Shown: positions 31,275-39,643, counted from the stretch's first letter. The stretch: 47,451 nt of DNA from Novosphingobium sp. (GCA_030697365.1 JAUYQH010000066.1:1-47451), one strand, 5' to 3'. Translations and numbers: made by a program. Notes: a model not told the origin generated them from the letters alone.

Positions 31275-34200
31275 ATGCGCTTCGAGAAGCTCCGCCTGTC
31301 GGGCTTCAAGAGCTTCGTCGAGCCCGCCGAATTGCGCATCGAACCGGGGCTGACCGGGGTCGTAGGACCCAACGGCTGCGGCAAATCCAACCTGCTCGAG
31401 GCGATCCGCTGGGTTATGGGCGAAAGCTCGCCCAAATCGATGCGCGGCGGCGGGATGGAAGACGTGATCTTCGCGGGCACCGCGCAGCGCCCGGCGCGCG
31501 ACTTTGCCGAAGTGGTGCTGACGGTGCGCGGCAGCGCCGACGTCCTTGGCGCCGACAACGACGAAGAGGCGCAGATCGACGTCGCGCGGCGGATCGAGCG
31601 CGGGGCGGGATCGGCCTATCGCGTCAACGGGCGTGACGTGCGGCAAAAGGACGTCGCGCTGGTCTTCGCCGATGCGGCGACCGGGGCGCACTCGCCCGCG
31701 CTGGTCTCGCAAGGCCGGATCGCGGCGGTGATCGCGGCCAAGCCGGCCGAGCGGCGGATGATGCTGGAAGAAGCCGCGGGGATCGCCGGCTTGCACGTCC
31801 GTCGCCGCGATGCCGAGCAGAAGCTGCGCGCGACCGAAACCAATCTCGCCCGGATCGACGATCTGTTATCGGGCTTGGAGACGCATATCGGGGGATTGCG
31901 GCGGCAGGCGCGCGCGGCTGACCGGTACAAGGCACTGTCGCAGAAGATCAAGCTGGCCGAGGCGCGGCTGGTCTTCGCGCGTTGGCGCGATGCCGCCGCT
32001 GCTGCCGATGCCGCGCTGGAGGAAGCCAAGGCGGCCGAGGCCGCGGTCGGGCAGGCCCAGCAAGCGAGCAAGGCCGCGCAGGACGCGCAGCACGCCGCCG
32101 CTGCCGCGCTCGCCGAAGCGCGCGACGAGCTGTTCGACCGCCGCCAGGACGCCAGTGCGCACGGCGCGCGGATGGCCGCGCTGGCGAGCCAACTCGAGGC
32201 CGCGGAAGAACGCCTTGCCGATCTCGACCGGCAATTGGCGCGGATCGAGGCAGACGAGGGCGACGCGGGACGGCTGACCGGCGATGCCGCCGCGGCGCTG
32301 GGCCGGCTGACGCGCGAAGCCGAGGAAGCCGAGGCCGCGGTCGAGCGCGAGGAAGCGCGCCGTCCCGTGGCCATCGCGGCGCAGGATGATGCCGAACGCG
32401 CGGCGCGCGCCGCCGAACTGGCCATGGCCCAGGCGGTCGCCGAGCAGGCCGGGGTCGATGCCGACTGGCGCGTGGCCGAAGCCGCGATCGCCAGCGCCCG
32501 GGCGCGGTTGGGGCGGCTCGACGACGAGGCGCGGCGGCGTGTGGCGCAGGCCGTGGAGCTCGAAGCGGCTGGCGATCCCGAGGCTGCGCTGGCGAAGGCG
32601 CAAGCGTCGTACTTTGCCGCGCAAACGGCGATGGGCGATGCGCAAATGGCTCGCACCACTCTGGCGCAAGGCCGCGCCGCGCTGGTTGCCGCACGCGATG
32701 CGGCGGGGGATGCGCTGGCGCAGGCGCGCGCCGAACTCGCCGGGGTCGAGCGAGAGGCGCAGGCTCTCTCGCGTGATCGCGAGGCGCGCGCGCGCAAGGC
32801 CACCGGGCGCACCGCGATCGAGGCGGTCAAGGCGGCGTCGGGGTATGAACGCGCGCTCGCCGCGGTGCTGGGGCGCGAGGCCAAGGCCGCGCTGGGCGCG
32901 GCTCCGGCGGGAGCGGACGGCCGGTTCTGGACCGGGGCAAAGGCGCCCGCCCCGCTCGCCGACAGCCTCGCCCAACACGTCACCGCCCCATCCGAACTTG
33001 CCGCGCGGCTCGCGCTGGTTCGCGTCGCCGAAGCCGACGATGGCCACGCGCTCGCACCGGGCGAATGGCTGGTCACGATGGCTGGTGCGTTGCGCCGCTG
33101 GGACGGACTGGTGGTGCGTGGCGAAGGCGCTGCGGAGGCCGCCGAGTTGGAGGCCGCCAACCGTCTCGCCGCGCTCGAAGCCGCGCTTCCCGCCAGGATC
33201 GCCGCACGCGATGCCGCCGGGCAGGCGTTCGCCTCGGCGGGTGAAGCGGTCACCGCGCACCAATCCGAACTCGCTTCCGCCGAAGCCGCGCTCGCCAGCG
33301 CCGCCGAGGCCGAGCGCCAGGCCCTGCGCGCGGTCGATCAGGCCGAAGCGGCGCGCGACCGGCTCGCCGCCCGCCGCCGCGAGCTCGACGCCGCGCGCGC
33401 CGATCTCGAAGAGCAGCACGATCAGGCGCGCAACGAACTGGCCGAGGCTGAAGCGAAGCGCGCCGCGCTGCCCGATCCCGCCGAAGGCCGCGCTGGCGTC
33501 GATCGCGCGCGCGCGCGGCACGAGGCCAACCGGCAGGCGTTGCAAGCGGCGCTCGCCGCGCTTGCCAGCCTCGATCAGGGGCTGTCCGCCGCGCGCGAGC
33601 GCCGCGCGACGCTGCGCGCCGACATCCGCGGCTGGGAAACCCGCGCGGGTGATGCCGAACGCCGCATCGCCGAAATGGCCCGCCGCCGCGAGGACCTCAC
33701 CGCCGAGCGCGCGGTAATCGCCGCAAAGCCCGCCGGGCTGCTGCGCGAGATCGAGGGCGGAGAGGAAACCCGCGAACGGCTCGGCACCGAACTCGCTGCC
33801 GCGGAAGCCGCGCTGGCGACGCGCGAAGGTACCGCCAAGGCCGCGGGGGAAGCGCTCGAAGCGCTTGTGGAAACGCTCTCCGCGGCACGTGAAGCGCGCG
33901 CGGGCGCGTCGGCGCGGGCCGAAAACCAGCAGGCGCGGCGCGAGGAGATGGCGCGGATTTCGGGCGAACGCTTCCAGTGTCCGCCGCCGCTGCTCGCCAA
34001 GCAGTTCGAATTTGATGCGGCCCAGATCGCCGACGCGGGCGAAGAGTCGGCGGCGATGGACCGCCTCGTCGCCGACCGCGAGCGGCTTGGCCCGGTCAAC
34101 CTCGTCGCCGCCGACGAACTCGCCGAAGCCGAGGCACGCCACGGTCAGAGCGCCGCCGAGCAGGCCGAACTGGCAGAGGCCGTCAACCGCCTGCGCGGCT

Positions 34201-34712
34201 CGATCGGCAGCCTCAACCGCGAAGGCCGCGAACGCCTGCGCGCCGCGTTCGAGGAAGTCGACGGGCATTTCCGCCGCCTGTTCACCCGGCTGTTCGACGG
34301 CGGACAGGCGCACCTGGCGATGATCGATTCGGACGATCCGCTCGAGGCCGGGCTCGAGATCTTCGCCCAGCCCCCGGGCAAGCGGCTGCAATCGCTGACG
34401 CTGCTGTCGGGTGGCGAACAGGCGCTGACCGCGATCGCGCTGATCTTCGCGCTGTTTCTCACCAACCCCGCACCGATCTGCGTGCTCGACGAAGTCGACG
34501 CCCCGCTCGACGACGCCAACATCGAACGCTTCTGCGACCTGCTCGACGCGATGGTCGGCGAAACCGACACCCGCTACCTGATCGTCACCCACAACGCCGT
34601 GACCATGAGCCGCATGCACCGCCTGTTCGGCGTGACGATGGTCGAGCAGGGGGTGAGCCGCCTGGTCAGCGTGGATCTGGGCGGGGCGGTGGAGTTGCTG
34701 GCGGCGGAGTAG
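31275..34712 (+). CDS. smc: Chromosome segregation SMC protein
   Basis: SMC is the ATPase backbone of the condensin complex that organises and separates chromosomes. The 1145-residue protein has the N-terminal P-loop VVGPNGCGKSNLLEAI (about 29-44), a long coiled coil, a hinge with flanking turns (about residues 505-600, AVLGREAKAALGAAPAG), a second coiled coil and the C-terminal head with the ABC signature LSGGEQALTAIALIFALF (about 1045) and Walker B PICVLDEVDAPLDDANI (about 1072). GGAGGGG lies upstream of the ATG. It is the last gene of the DUF721-dsbA-dsbA-smc unit. The coil is unusually rich in Ala, Glu and Arg, as expected from the GC content. ScpA and ScpB are not in the window. Confidence 0.97.
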   Translation: MRFEKLRLSGFKSFVEPAELRIEPGLTGVVGPNGCGKSNLLEAIRWVMGESSPKSMRGGGMEDVIFAGTAQRPARDFAEVVLTVRGSADVLGADNDEEAQIDVARRIERGAGSAYRVNGRDVRQKDVALVFADAATGAHSPALVSQGRIAAVIAAKPAERRMMLEEAAGIAGLHVRRRDAEQKLRATETNLARIDDLLSGLETHIGGLRRQARAADRYKALSQKIKLAEARLVFARWRDAAAAADAALEEAKAAEAAVGQAQQASKAAQDAQHAAAAALAEARDELFDRRQDASAHGARMAALASQLEAAEERLADLDRQLARIEADEGDAGRLTGDAAAALGRLTREAEEAEAAVEREEARRPVAIAAQDDAERAARAAELAMAQAVAEQAGVDADWRVAEAAIASARARLGRLDDEARRRVAQAVELEAAGDPEAALAKAQASYFAAQTAMGDAQMARTTLAQGRAALVAARDAAGDALAQARAELAGVEREAQALSRDREARARKATGRTAIEAVKAASGYERALAAVLGREAKAALGAAPAGADGRFWTGAKAPAPLADSLAQHVTAPSELAARLALVRVAEADDGHALAPGEWLVTMAGALRRWDGLVVRGEGAAEAAELEAANRLAALEAALPARIAARDAAGQAFASAGEAVTAHQSELASAEAALASAAEAERQALRAVDQAEAARDRLAARRRELDAARADLEEQHDQARNELAEAEAKRAALPDPAEGRAGVDRARARHEANRQALQAALAALASLDQGLSAARERRATLRADIRGWETRAGDAERRIAEMARRREDLTAERAVIAAKPAGLLREIEGGEETRERLGTELAAAEAALATREGTAKAAGEALEALVETLSAAREARAGASARAENQQARREEMARISGERFQCPPPLLAKQFEFDAAQIADAGEESAAMDRLVADRERLGPVNLVAADELAEAEARHGQSAAEQAELAEAVNRLRGSIGSLNREGRERLRAAFEEVDGHFRRLFTRLFDGGQAHLAMIDSDDPLEAGLEIFAQPPGKRLQSLTLLSGGEQALTAIALIFALFLTNPAPICVLDEVDAPLDDANIERFCDLLDAMVGETDTRYLIVTHNAVTMSRMHRLFGVTMVEQGVSRLVSVDLGGAVELLAAE

Positions 34713-34714
34713 CG

Positions 34715-34742
34715 TTGACTTCCACGTTTTTGTAACTACAAA
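34715..34742 (+). promoter_or_regulatory. Promoter and palindromic operator candidate for brnTA
   Basis: TTGACT at 34715-34720 and TACAAA at 34737-34742 are 16 bases apart and make a good -35/-10 pair in an otherwise GC-rich region. The -10 is one half of a perfect palindrome, TTTGTA-AC-TACAAA, at 34729-34742. BrnA proteins are ribbon-helix-helix repressors that shut off their own operon, so this is a likely BrnA operator overlapping the -10. The assignment is from sequence pattern and family knowledge only. Confidence 0.55.
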
Positions 34743-34826
34743 TGGAGACGCATGACGGCGGTAACGCGGGTCGTCATGCCCCGGCAAAAGAGGCCGAATC
34801 AGAATGGCTCTGTTTCGGAGGCCGGC

Positions 34827-35099
34827 GTGAAGATCGAGTACGATGAAGCAAAACGGCTATGGACGCTTGAAAGGCGAGGGCTCGATTTTCTCGATGCTCC
34901 CGCAATTTTGGATGGATTCTATGTCGTTCAAGAAGACGACCGAACGCCTTATCCTGAGCGGAGATACCTCACTTATGGGTATCTGTTTGATCGTCTCACG
35001 ATGTTTGCATGGACGCCAGTTCCCGGCGGGATGCGCATCTTCTCGATGAGAAAGTGCAATGACCGAGAGCAACGCAAATTTGACCGATGGATGGGATGA
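34827..35099 (+). CDS. brnT: BrnT-family ribonuclease toxin
   Basis: BrnT is the RNase toxin of the type II BrnT-BrnA module. The 90-residue product begins with KIEYDEAKRLWTLERRGLDF (the family's N-terminal pattern: KIEFD-x-K and HGL-F) and has the ERRYLTYGYLFDRLTMFAWT core and a C-terminal RIFSMRKCNDREQRKFDRW segment. I chose GTG 34827 because GGAGG lies at 34817-34821 and because family members begin at KIE; ATG 34752 would add 25 residues without family support. brnA starts 41 bases before its stop, in a different frame. The low-GC surroundings suggest acquisition. Family identification is by pattern. Confidence 0.88.
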   Translation: MKIEYDEAKRLWTLERRGLDFLDAPAILDGFYVVQEDDRTPYPERRYLTYGYLFDRLTMFAWTPVPGGMRIFSMRKCNDREQRKFDRWMG

Positions 35100-35337
35100 C
35101 GACGATCTTCCCGAGTGGACGGACGACCAGTTTCGCCGCGCCGCTGTATATCATGGTGGCAAGCTCATTCGGCCCGCCGATGGCACCCTTACCAAACCAG
35201 GCAGGCCGAAATCCGCCGATCCGAAGAAGCAGGTGACCTTGCGTATCGACAGCGCCGTGCTCGAAAAATTCCGAGCCACCGGCAAAGGCTGGCAATCGCG
35301 GATCAATGCCGAATTGCGCAAGGCGCTCGGTATCTAA
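35059..35337 (+). CDS. brnA: BrnA-family antitoxin
   Basis: BrnA is the ribbon-helix-helix antitoxin that neutralises BrnT and represses the operon. The 92-residue product has an acidic N-terminal half (TDGWDDDDLPEWTDDQFRRA) that is expected to wrap the toxin, and a DNA-binding half with KQVTLRIDSAVLEKFRATGK and GWQSRINAELRKALG, the ribbon-helix-helix pattern. Its start overlaps brnT by 41 bases. Toxin-first order is normal for this family. The likely operator lies upstream of brnT (34729-34742). The soxR gene ends opposite and overlaps its last bases (35334-35337). Confidence 0.9.
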   Translation: MTESNANLTDGWDDDDLPEWTDDQFRRAAVYHGGKLIRPADGTLTKPGRPKSADPKKQVTLRIDSAVLEKFRATGKGWQSRINAELRKALGI

Positions 35338-35774
35338 TCCAGCACATACCTCGGCCCGGTGCCGCCCGCCGCCGCGCGATCGTCGCGGTTGTAGAGCTGG
35401 CAGCGCTGCAAACTCAAACACCCGCAGCCGATGCACTGGTCGAGCTTCTGCTTGGTGCGGGTGAGGAGCTGGATCTTGGCATCGAGCGCGACGCGCATCG
35501 AGCGGCTGATGCGTTGCCAGTCGGTCAGCGTGGGGGTGCGGCCCTGGGGGAGCGTGGCGAGTTCGGCCTCGATCTCGGCGAGGCCCAGCCCGAGCTTCTG
35601 GGCGATCAGGATGAAGCTGATCCGGCGGATGTCCGAGCGCAGGAAACGCCGCTGATTGCCCGCGGTGCGCAGCGATGTGAGCAGCCTGCGCTCCTCGTAA
35701 TAGCGGATCGCCGAGACCGCGACCCCGGTGCGCTTCGCCAGCGTGCCGATGCTGACCAGATCGTTCTTGTCCAT
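35334..35774 (-). CDS. soxR: Redox-sensitive transcriptional activator SoxR
   Basis: SoxR is a MerR-family [2Fe-2S] sensor of redox-active compounds. The product has the MerR helix-turn-helix (VSIGTLAKRTGVAVSAIRYY) at residues 7-26, a dimer helix, and the cluster-binding set CIGCGCLSLQRC with Cys114, Cys117, Cys119 and Cys125 (C-x2-C-x-C-x5-C), which is diagnostic. I chose ATG 35774; an in-frame ATG at 35798 would add eight residues and lie close to the SoxR box. The divergent gene is a VOC-family protein, with a SoxR box in between. E. coli-type soxS is absent, as in most non-enteric bacteria, where SoxR controls target genes directly. Confidence 0.95.
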   Translation of the reverse strand: MDKNDLVSIGTLAKRTGVAVSAIRYYEERRLLTSLRTAGNQRRFLRSDIRRISFILIAQKLGLGLAEIEAELATLPQGRTPTLTDWQRISRSMRVALDAKIQLLTRTKQKLDQCIGCGCLSLQRCQLYNRDDRAAAGGTGPRYVLD

Positions 35775-35805
35775 CTGGACGATTCCCTCTCGACCCATTT
35801 TTTTC

Positions 35806-35836
35806 TTGACCTCAAGTTAGCTTGAGATTGCACAAG
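35806..35836 (+). promoter_or_regulatory. SoxR box with promoter toward the VOC gene
   Basis: The 18-base segment 35810-35827 (cctcaagttagcttgaga) matches 16 of 18 positions of the known E. coli soxS operator core (CCTCAAGTTAACTTGAGG). TTGACC at 35806-35811 is a good -35 in the plus direction, and the box fills the spacer as in soxS, where a 19-base spacer makes the promoter inactive until SoxR is oxidised; the corresponding -10 would be CACAAG at 35831-35836, which is poor. The arrangement points to control of the VOC gene. Confidence 0.75.
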
Positions 35837-35906
35837 AGGCAAGCCGAATGATTCGCGAGGATCGGTCCGGCATCGAAAATCAACAACTTGAACAGGAAAC
35901 ATCGAC

Positions 35907-36278
35907 ATGGCCGCAGCTCGACTCGAACACGCCAACATTACCGTCTCCGACCCCGACCGCTCCGCCGCACTGTTCGAAAAGCTGTGCGGGTGGCACGAGC
36001 GCTGGCGCGGGGCGTCGCAGCTGGGCGGGTGGACGATCCATGTCGGGACGCCGCAAGCCTATCTGGCGATCTACACCAACGAGGGCCGCGGCGGGCCCTA
36101 CGCGAAGGGTGTGCCGCTCAACCACATCGGGATCGAAGTCGACGATCTCGCCGCCGCCGAGGCGGTGGTGGTCGCGCACGGACTCGAACCGTTCGGCCAC
36201 GGCGACTACGAGCCGGGGCGGCGGTTCTACTTCTTCGACTGGGACGGGATCGAATTCGAGGTGGTGAGTTACGTTTAG
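35907..36278 (+). CDS. VOC (glyoxalase/bleomycin-resistance fold) protein
   Basis: A 123-residue single-domain VOC-superfamily protein with two beta-alpha-beta-beta-beta units. ARLEHANITVSDPDRSAALF starts the first and PLNHIGIEVDDLAAAEAVVV the second; His8, His70 or so and the final Glu in DGIEFEVVSYV are candidate metal ligands. FYFFDWDGIEFE is typical of the family. Substrate is not known: glyoxalase, dioxygenase or antibiotic-binding roles all exist. AGGAAA at 35894-35899 sets the ATG. A SoxR box upstream suggests induction by redox-cycling compounds. It ends 14 bases before palindromic repeat C. Confidence 0.9.
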   Translation: MAAARLEHANITVSDPDRSAALFEKLCGWHERWRGASQLGGWTIHVGTPQAYLAIYTNEGRGGPYAKGVPLNHIGIEVDDLAAAEAVVVAHGLEPFGHGDYEPGRRFYFFDWDGIEFEVVSYV

Positions 36279-36292
36279 CTCTCCCACCAAGT

Positions 36293-36371
36293 CCGCTCGT
36301 GTCGGGCGAAGTCGAGACAAGTCACGCCCGACCGTCGCGCGCGATCCCTCGACTTCGCTCGGGATGAGCGG
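36293..36371. repeat. Intergenic palindromic repeat C, between convergent genes
   Basis: Arms 36293-36316 and 36348-36371 are complementary with few mismatches (ccgctcgtgtcgggcgaagtcgag versus the reverse complement of ctcgacttcgctcgggatgagcgg; 24 bases each). The word gcgaagtcgag is typical of a family of intergenic repeats in sphingomonads. It lies between the converging VOC gene and ubiA, where it could stop transcription from both sides. No T-tract is present. Confidence 0.8.
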
Positions 36372-36379
36372 AGATAGGG

Positions 36380-37303
36380 TCACCCACCCGTATTCCCCAC
36401 AACATAACACGCCGCCGCCAGCAGCAGTCCGGCAAAGCGGTTGCTGCGGAACTTGGCGAGCGCGTCGCCGCCGTCTTCGGGCTGAAGATTCATCACCTGC
36501 CACCCAAGGTGCCCGGCCATGGGCAGCAGGGCGAGCAGCGCGATCCAGTCGTCGCGCAATAGCCAGAAGGCCAGCGCCCACAGCGCCACCGCGGCGGCAT
36601 AGAACCCCGCCACCCCGCCGCGCACGTGCGCTCCCATCCTGAGCGCGCTCGACCGGATCCCGATCAGCGCGTCGTCCTCGCGGTCCTGGAGCGCGTAGAT
36701 CGTGTCGTAGCCGATCACCCAGGCGATGCACCCGGCGTAGAGCGCGGCAAGGGCGTCGAGGTGGTCGCCGCGCACTTCGACCCAGCCGACCAGCGCGCCC
36801 CAGCTGAACACGATCCCCAGCCACGCCTGCGGCCACCTGGTGATCCGCTTCATGTAAGGGTAGGCGGCGACGGGCAGGAGGCTGGCCAGCGCGACGAGCT
36901 GCGCCTGCCAGCGCAACTGGAGCAACACGACCAGCCCGATCAGGCACAAGGCGCCCAGCCACGCCCAAGCCGCGCGCAGCCCGATCGCCCCGCTCGCCAC
37001 CGGACGCAGCGCGGTGCGCGCGACCTGACGGTCGAGATCGCGATCGACGATGTCGTTGTACACGCACCCCGCCCCGCGCATCGCGATCGCGCCCAGCAGC
37101 AGCCAGCCGATCAGACTCCAGCGCGAGTTGCCAGCCTCTGGCCCGCCCGCCAGCAGTACGCTCCACGCGCAGGGCCAGAACAGCAGCCACCAGCCGATCG
37201 GCCGGTCGAACCGGGCGAGCTGGGCAAAACCGCGCAGGCCTTCCGGTAGGCGCGCAACGAGACCGCGATGCTGGGTGTCGGGGACGATGGATTGAGTCAT
37301 CAT
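36380..37303 (-). CDS. ubiA: 4-hydroxybenzoate polyprenyltransferase UbiA
   Basis: UbiA attaches the polyprenyl chain to 4-hydroxybenzoate in ubiquinone synthesis. The 307-residue membrane protein has the first Asp-rich motif VYNDIVDRDLDRQVARTALR (82-100; Asp84, Asp87 and Asp91 of NDxxDxxxD bind Mg-diphosphate) and the second, GYDTIYALQDREDDALIG. Eight or nine hydrophobic helices fit the family. Two adjacent ATG codons open it. A palindromic repeat lies in the divergent promoter region toward rsmE, and another beyond its stop. Confidence 0.95.
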   Translation of the reverse strand: MMTQSIVPDTQHRGLVARLPEGLRGFAQLARFDRPIGWWLLFWPCAWSVLLAGGPEAGNSRWSLIGWLLLGAIAMRGAGCVYNDIVDRDLDRQVARTALRPVASGAIGLRAAWAWLGALCLIGLVVLLQLRWQAQLVALASLLPVAAYPYMKRITRWPQAWLGIVFSWGALVGWVEVRGDHLDALAALYAGCIAWVIGYDTIYALQDREDDALIGIRSSALRMGAHVRGGVAGFYAAAVALWALAFWLLRDDWIALLALLPMAGHLGWQVMNLQPEDGGDALAKFRSNRFAGLLLAAACYVVGNTGG

Positions 37304-37320
37304 CCCAACCTAAACCAAAC

Positions 37321-37402
37321 CGTCACCCCGGCGAAAGCCGGGGTCCCGCTTTTCTTCGGGCGCCGCAGAGGAAGCGGGATCCCGGCTTTCGCCGGGATGA
37401 CG
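37321..37402. repeat. Intergenic palindromic repeat D, in a divergent promoter region
   Basis: Arms 37321-37350 and 37373-37402 are complementary at 28 of 30 bases. The words ccccggcgaaagccgggg and gatcccggctttcgccgggatgac mark a family very common between genes in sphingomonads and relatives. Unlike repeats B, C and E, it lies between the starts of two divergent genes (ubiA and rsmE), its right edge only 20 bases before the rsmE ATG, so it is not placed as a terminator. Confidence 0.85.
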
Positions 37403-37422
37403 GGGAGGGTAGAGATCGGGAT

Positions 37423-38175
37423 ATGCCCGCCACCCCCGCCTGGCCCCCGCGCAGCGCGCCGCGGTTGTTCGTTAGCCAGCCGCTGAGCGCCGGCGCGCAA
37501 GTGATGCTCGACGGACCGCAGGCGCATTACCTGACGCGGGTGATGCGCGCCGCTCCGGGCGACGCGGTGGTGCTGTGCGACGACCTGACCGGCGAGTGGG
37601 CGGCGCGCGTGGTCCACACCGGCAAGCGCAGCGTCGAACTGCTCGCGGCGATGTGCCTTCGCCAGCGCGAGCAAGTGCCCGACTTCTGGCTGTGCCCCGC
37701 GCTGCTCAAAAAGGACCGCTTCGACCTGGTGCTGGAAAAGGCGACCGAGCTGGGCGTGCGCGCGATCCGGCCGGCGCTGACCCGGCGCTGCGTGGCTGAC
37801 AAGCTCAACCCCGAACGCGCGCGGGCGATCGTGGTCGAGGCCGCCGAGCAGTGCGCGCGCACCGCTTTGCCAGAACTCGCCGCTCCGGCGAATCTCGACG
37901 CCCTGCTGCGCGGCTGGCCTGCGGATCGCACACTGTTCTTCGCCGACGAGCAGGGCGGCGCCCCCGCTGCCAGCGCCTTTGCCGCGCATCGGGGCCCCGT
38001 CGCGCTGCTCACCGGCCCCGAAGGCGGGTTCGACGATGCCGAGCGCGCCGCGATCCGCGCCTGCCCGCAAGCGGTGGCGATCTCGCTCGGCCCGCGCATC
38101 CTGCGCGGCGAGACCGCGGCGCTGGCCGGGATCGCTACGTGGATGGCGGTGGCGGGCGATTGGGCGGCGAATTAG
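37423..38175 (+). CDS. rsmE: 16S rRNA (uracil1498-N3)-methyltransferase RsmE
   Basis: RsmE methylates U1498 of 16S rRNA using S-adenosylmethionine. The 250-residue protein shows the PUA-like N-terminal part (RLFVSQPLSAGAQVMLDGPQ, then AHYLTRVMRAAPGD) and the SPOUT methyltransferase fold with KKDRFDLVLEKATELGVRAI, LLTGPEGGFDDAERAAIRAC and SLGPRILRGETAALAGIATW; the trefoil-knot segments GPEGG and LGPRILR are diagnostic. gshA follows after 39 bases, so the two are probably co-transcribed. Confidence 0.96.
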   Translation: MPATPAWPPRSAPRLFVSQPLSAGAQVMLDGPQAHYLTRVMRAAPGDAVVLCDDLTGEWAARVVHTGKRSVELLAAMCLRQREQVPDFWLCPALLKKDRFDLVLEKATELGVRAIRPALTRRCVADKLNPERARAIVVEAAEQCARTALPELAAPANLDALLRGWPADRTLFFADEQGGAPAASAFAAHRGPVALLTGPEGGFDDAERAAIRACPQAVAISLGPRILRGETAALAGIATWMAVAGDWAAN

Positions 38176-38214
38176 TGCTGGCGCAACAATGGCCTCTCAC
38201 TTAACGCGCGGGCC

Positions 38215-39585
38215 ATGAGCACGAGAACGGTTTCAGATCGCAACGATCCTGTGATCGAAAGCCGCGATGCGCTGATCGCGCCGATGATCAAGGGCGAGAA
38301 GCCCGCCAGCAAGTGGAAGATCGGCACCGAGCACGAAAAATTCGTGTTCTGCGAGGCCGACCACCACGCCCCGTCTTACGATGAGCCCGGCGGTATCCGC
38401 GACCTGTTGCTGGCGCTGACCGAATTCGGCTGGACCCCGGTCGAGGAGGGCGGGAAAGTGATCGCCATGTCCGGGCCTGACGGCGCGGTCAGCCTCGAGC
38501 CCGCGGGCCAGCTCGAACTGTCGGGCGCGCCGCTCGACAACCTTCACCAGACGTGCGCCGAAACCGGGCGCCATCTCCAGCAGGTCAAGGCGATCGGGGC
38601 CAAGACCGGCACGGGCTTCCTCGGGCTCGGGCTGTGGCCCGACAAGCGCCGCAGCGACATGCCGATCATGCCCAAGGGCCGCTACGCGATCATGCTGAAC
38701 CATATGCCGCGGGTCGGCACCATGGGGCTCGACATGATGCTGCGGACCTGCACCATCCAGGTCAACCTCGACTATGCGAGCGAGGCCGACATGGCGCAGA
38801 AGTTCCGCGTCGGGCTCGCGCTTCAGCCGCTGGCGACCGCGCTGTTCGCCAATTCGCCGTTCCTTGAAGGCAAGCCCAACGGGTTTCTCAGCTATCGCAG
38901 CCACATCTGGTCGGACACCGATCCGCAGCGCACCGGGATGCTGCCGTTCGTGTTCGAGGACGGCTTTGGCTACGAACGCTACGTCGATTACATGCTCGAC
39001 GTGCCGATGTATTTCGTCTTCCGCGACGGCAAGTACATTGACGCTGCAGGGCAGAGCTTTCGCGATTTCCTCAAGGGCAAGCTCCCCGCGCTGCCCGGCG
39101 AACTGCCGCTTGCGTCGGACTGGATCGACCACCTTTCCACCGCGTTCCCCGAGGTCCGGCTCAAGAGCTTTCTCGAGATGCGCGGTGCCGACGGCGGCCC
39201 GTGGAACCGGATCTGCGCCTTGCCTGCGCTGTGGGTCGGGCTGCTGTACGACCAGACCGCGCTCGACGCGGCGTGGGACCTGGTCAAGCACTGGTCGATG
39301 GATGAGCGCGAGGCCTTGCGCAACGCGGTGCCGAGGCAAGGTCTGGCAGCGCCGGTTCCCGGCGGCGGAACCTTGCGCGAACTGGCGCGCGAGGCGCTGG
39401 CAATCGCCCGCGGTGGCCTCACGGCGCGTGCGCGGCTCAATTCGAGCGGAGACAACGAGAGCGGCTTCCTCGATCCGCTCCACGAAATCGTCTCACGCGG
39501 CGAGACCCCGGCCGAGCGGCTGCTGCGGCTGTACCACGGCGAATGGGGCGGCGATCTGACGCGGATCTACGAAGAAAGCTTCTAA
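38215..39585 (+). CDS. gshA: Glutamate-cysteine ligase
   Basis: Makes gamma-glutamylcysteine, the first step of glutathione synthesis. The 456-residue protein belongs to the plant/alphaproteobacterial type: KWKIGTEHEKFVFCEADHHA near the start, GAVSLEPAGQLELSGAPLDN (the substrate- and metal-binding stretch), then MPKGRYAIMLNHMPRVGTMG and MLRTCTIQVNLDYASEADMA, and LKSFLEMRGADGGPWNRICA. No E. coli-type sequence is seen. gamma-Glutamylcysteine can also serve some EgtB enzymes. The gene follows rsmE; the downstream gene is on the other strand, converging after 58 bases. Confidence 0.96.
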   Translation: MSTRTVSDRNDPVIESRDALIAPMIKGEKPASKWKIGTEHEKFVFCEADHHAPSYDEPGGIRDLLLALTEFGWTPVEEGGKVIAMSGPDGAVSLEPAGQLELSGAPLDNLHQTCAETGRHLQQVKAIGAKTGTGFLGLGLWPDKRRSDMPIMPKGRYAIMLNHMPRVGTMGLDMMLRTCTIQVNLDYASEADMAQKFRVGLALQPLATALFANSPFLEGKPNGFLSYRSHIWSDTDPQRTGMLPFVFEDGFGYERYVDYMLDVPMYFVFRDGKYIDAAGQSFRDFLKGKLPALPGELPLASDWIDHLSTAFPEVRLKSFLEMRGADGGPWNRICALPALWVGLLYDQTALDAAWDLVKHWSMDEREALRNAVPRQGLAAPVPGGGTLRELAREALAIARGGLTARARLNSSGDNESGFLDPLHEIVSRGETPAERLLRLYHGEWGGDLTRIYEESF

Positions 39586-39643
39586 TGGTACGTGGCCGAA
39601 TGGCGTGGACGAAGGTTTGCCGATCCGGGCCTGTCGCCCAACT

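Noticed and set aside
31866..34787. Long minus-strand frame opposite smc
   Set aside because: Shadow of the SMC coding frame; composition is typical of antisense translation in GC-rich DNA.
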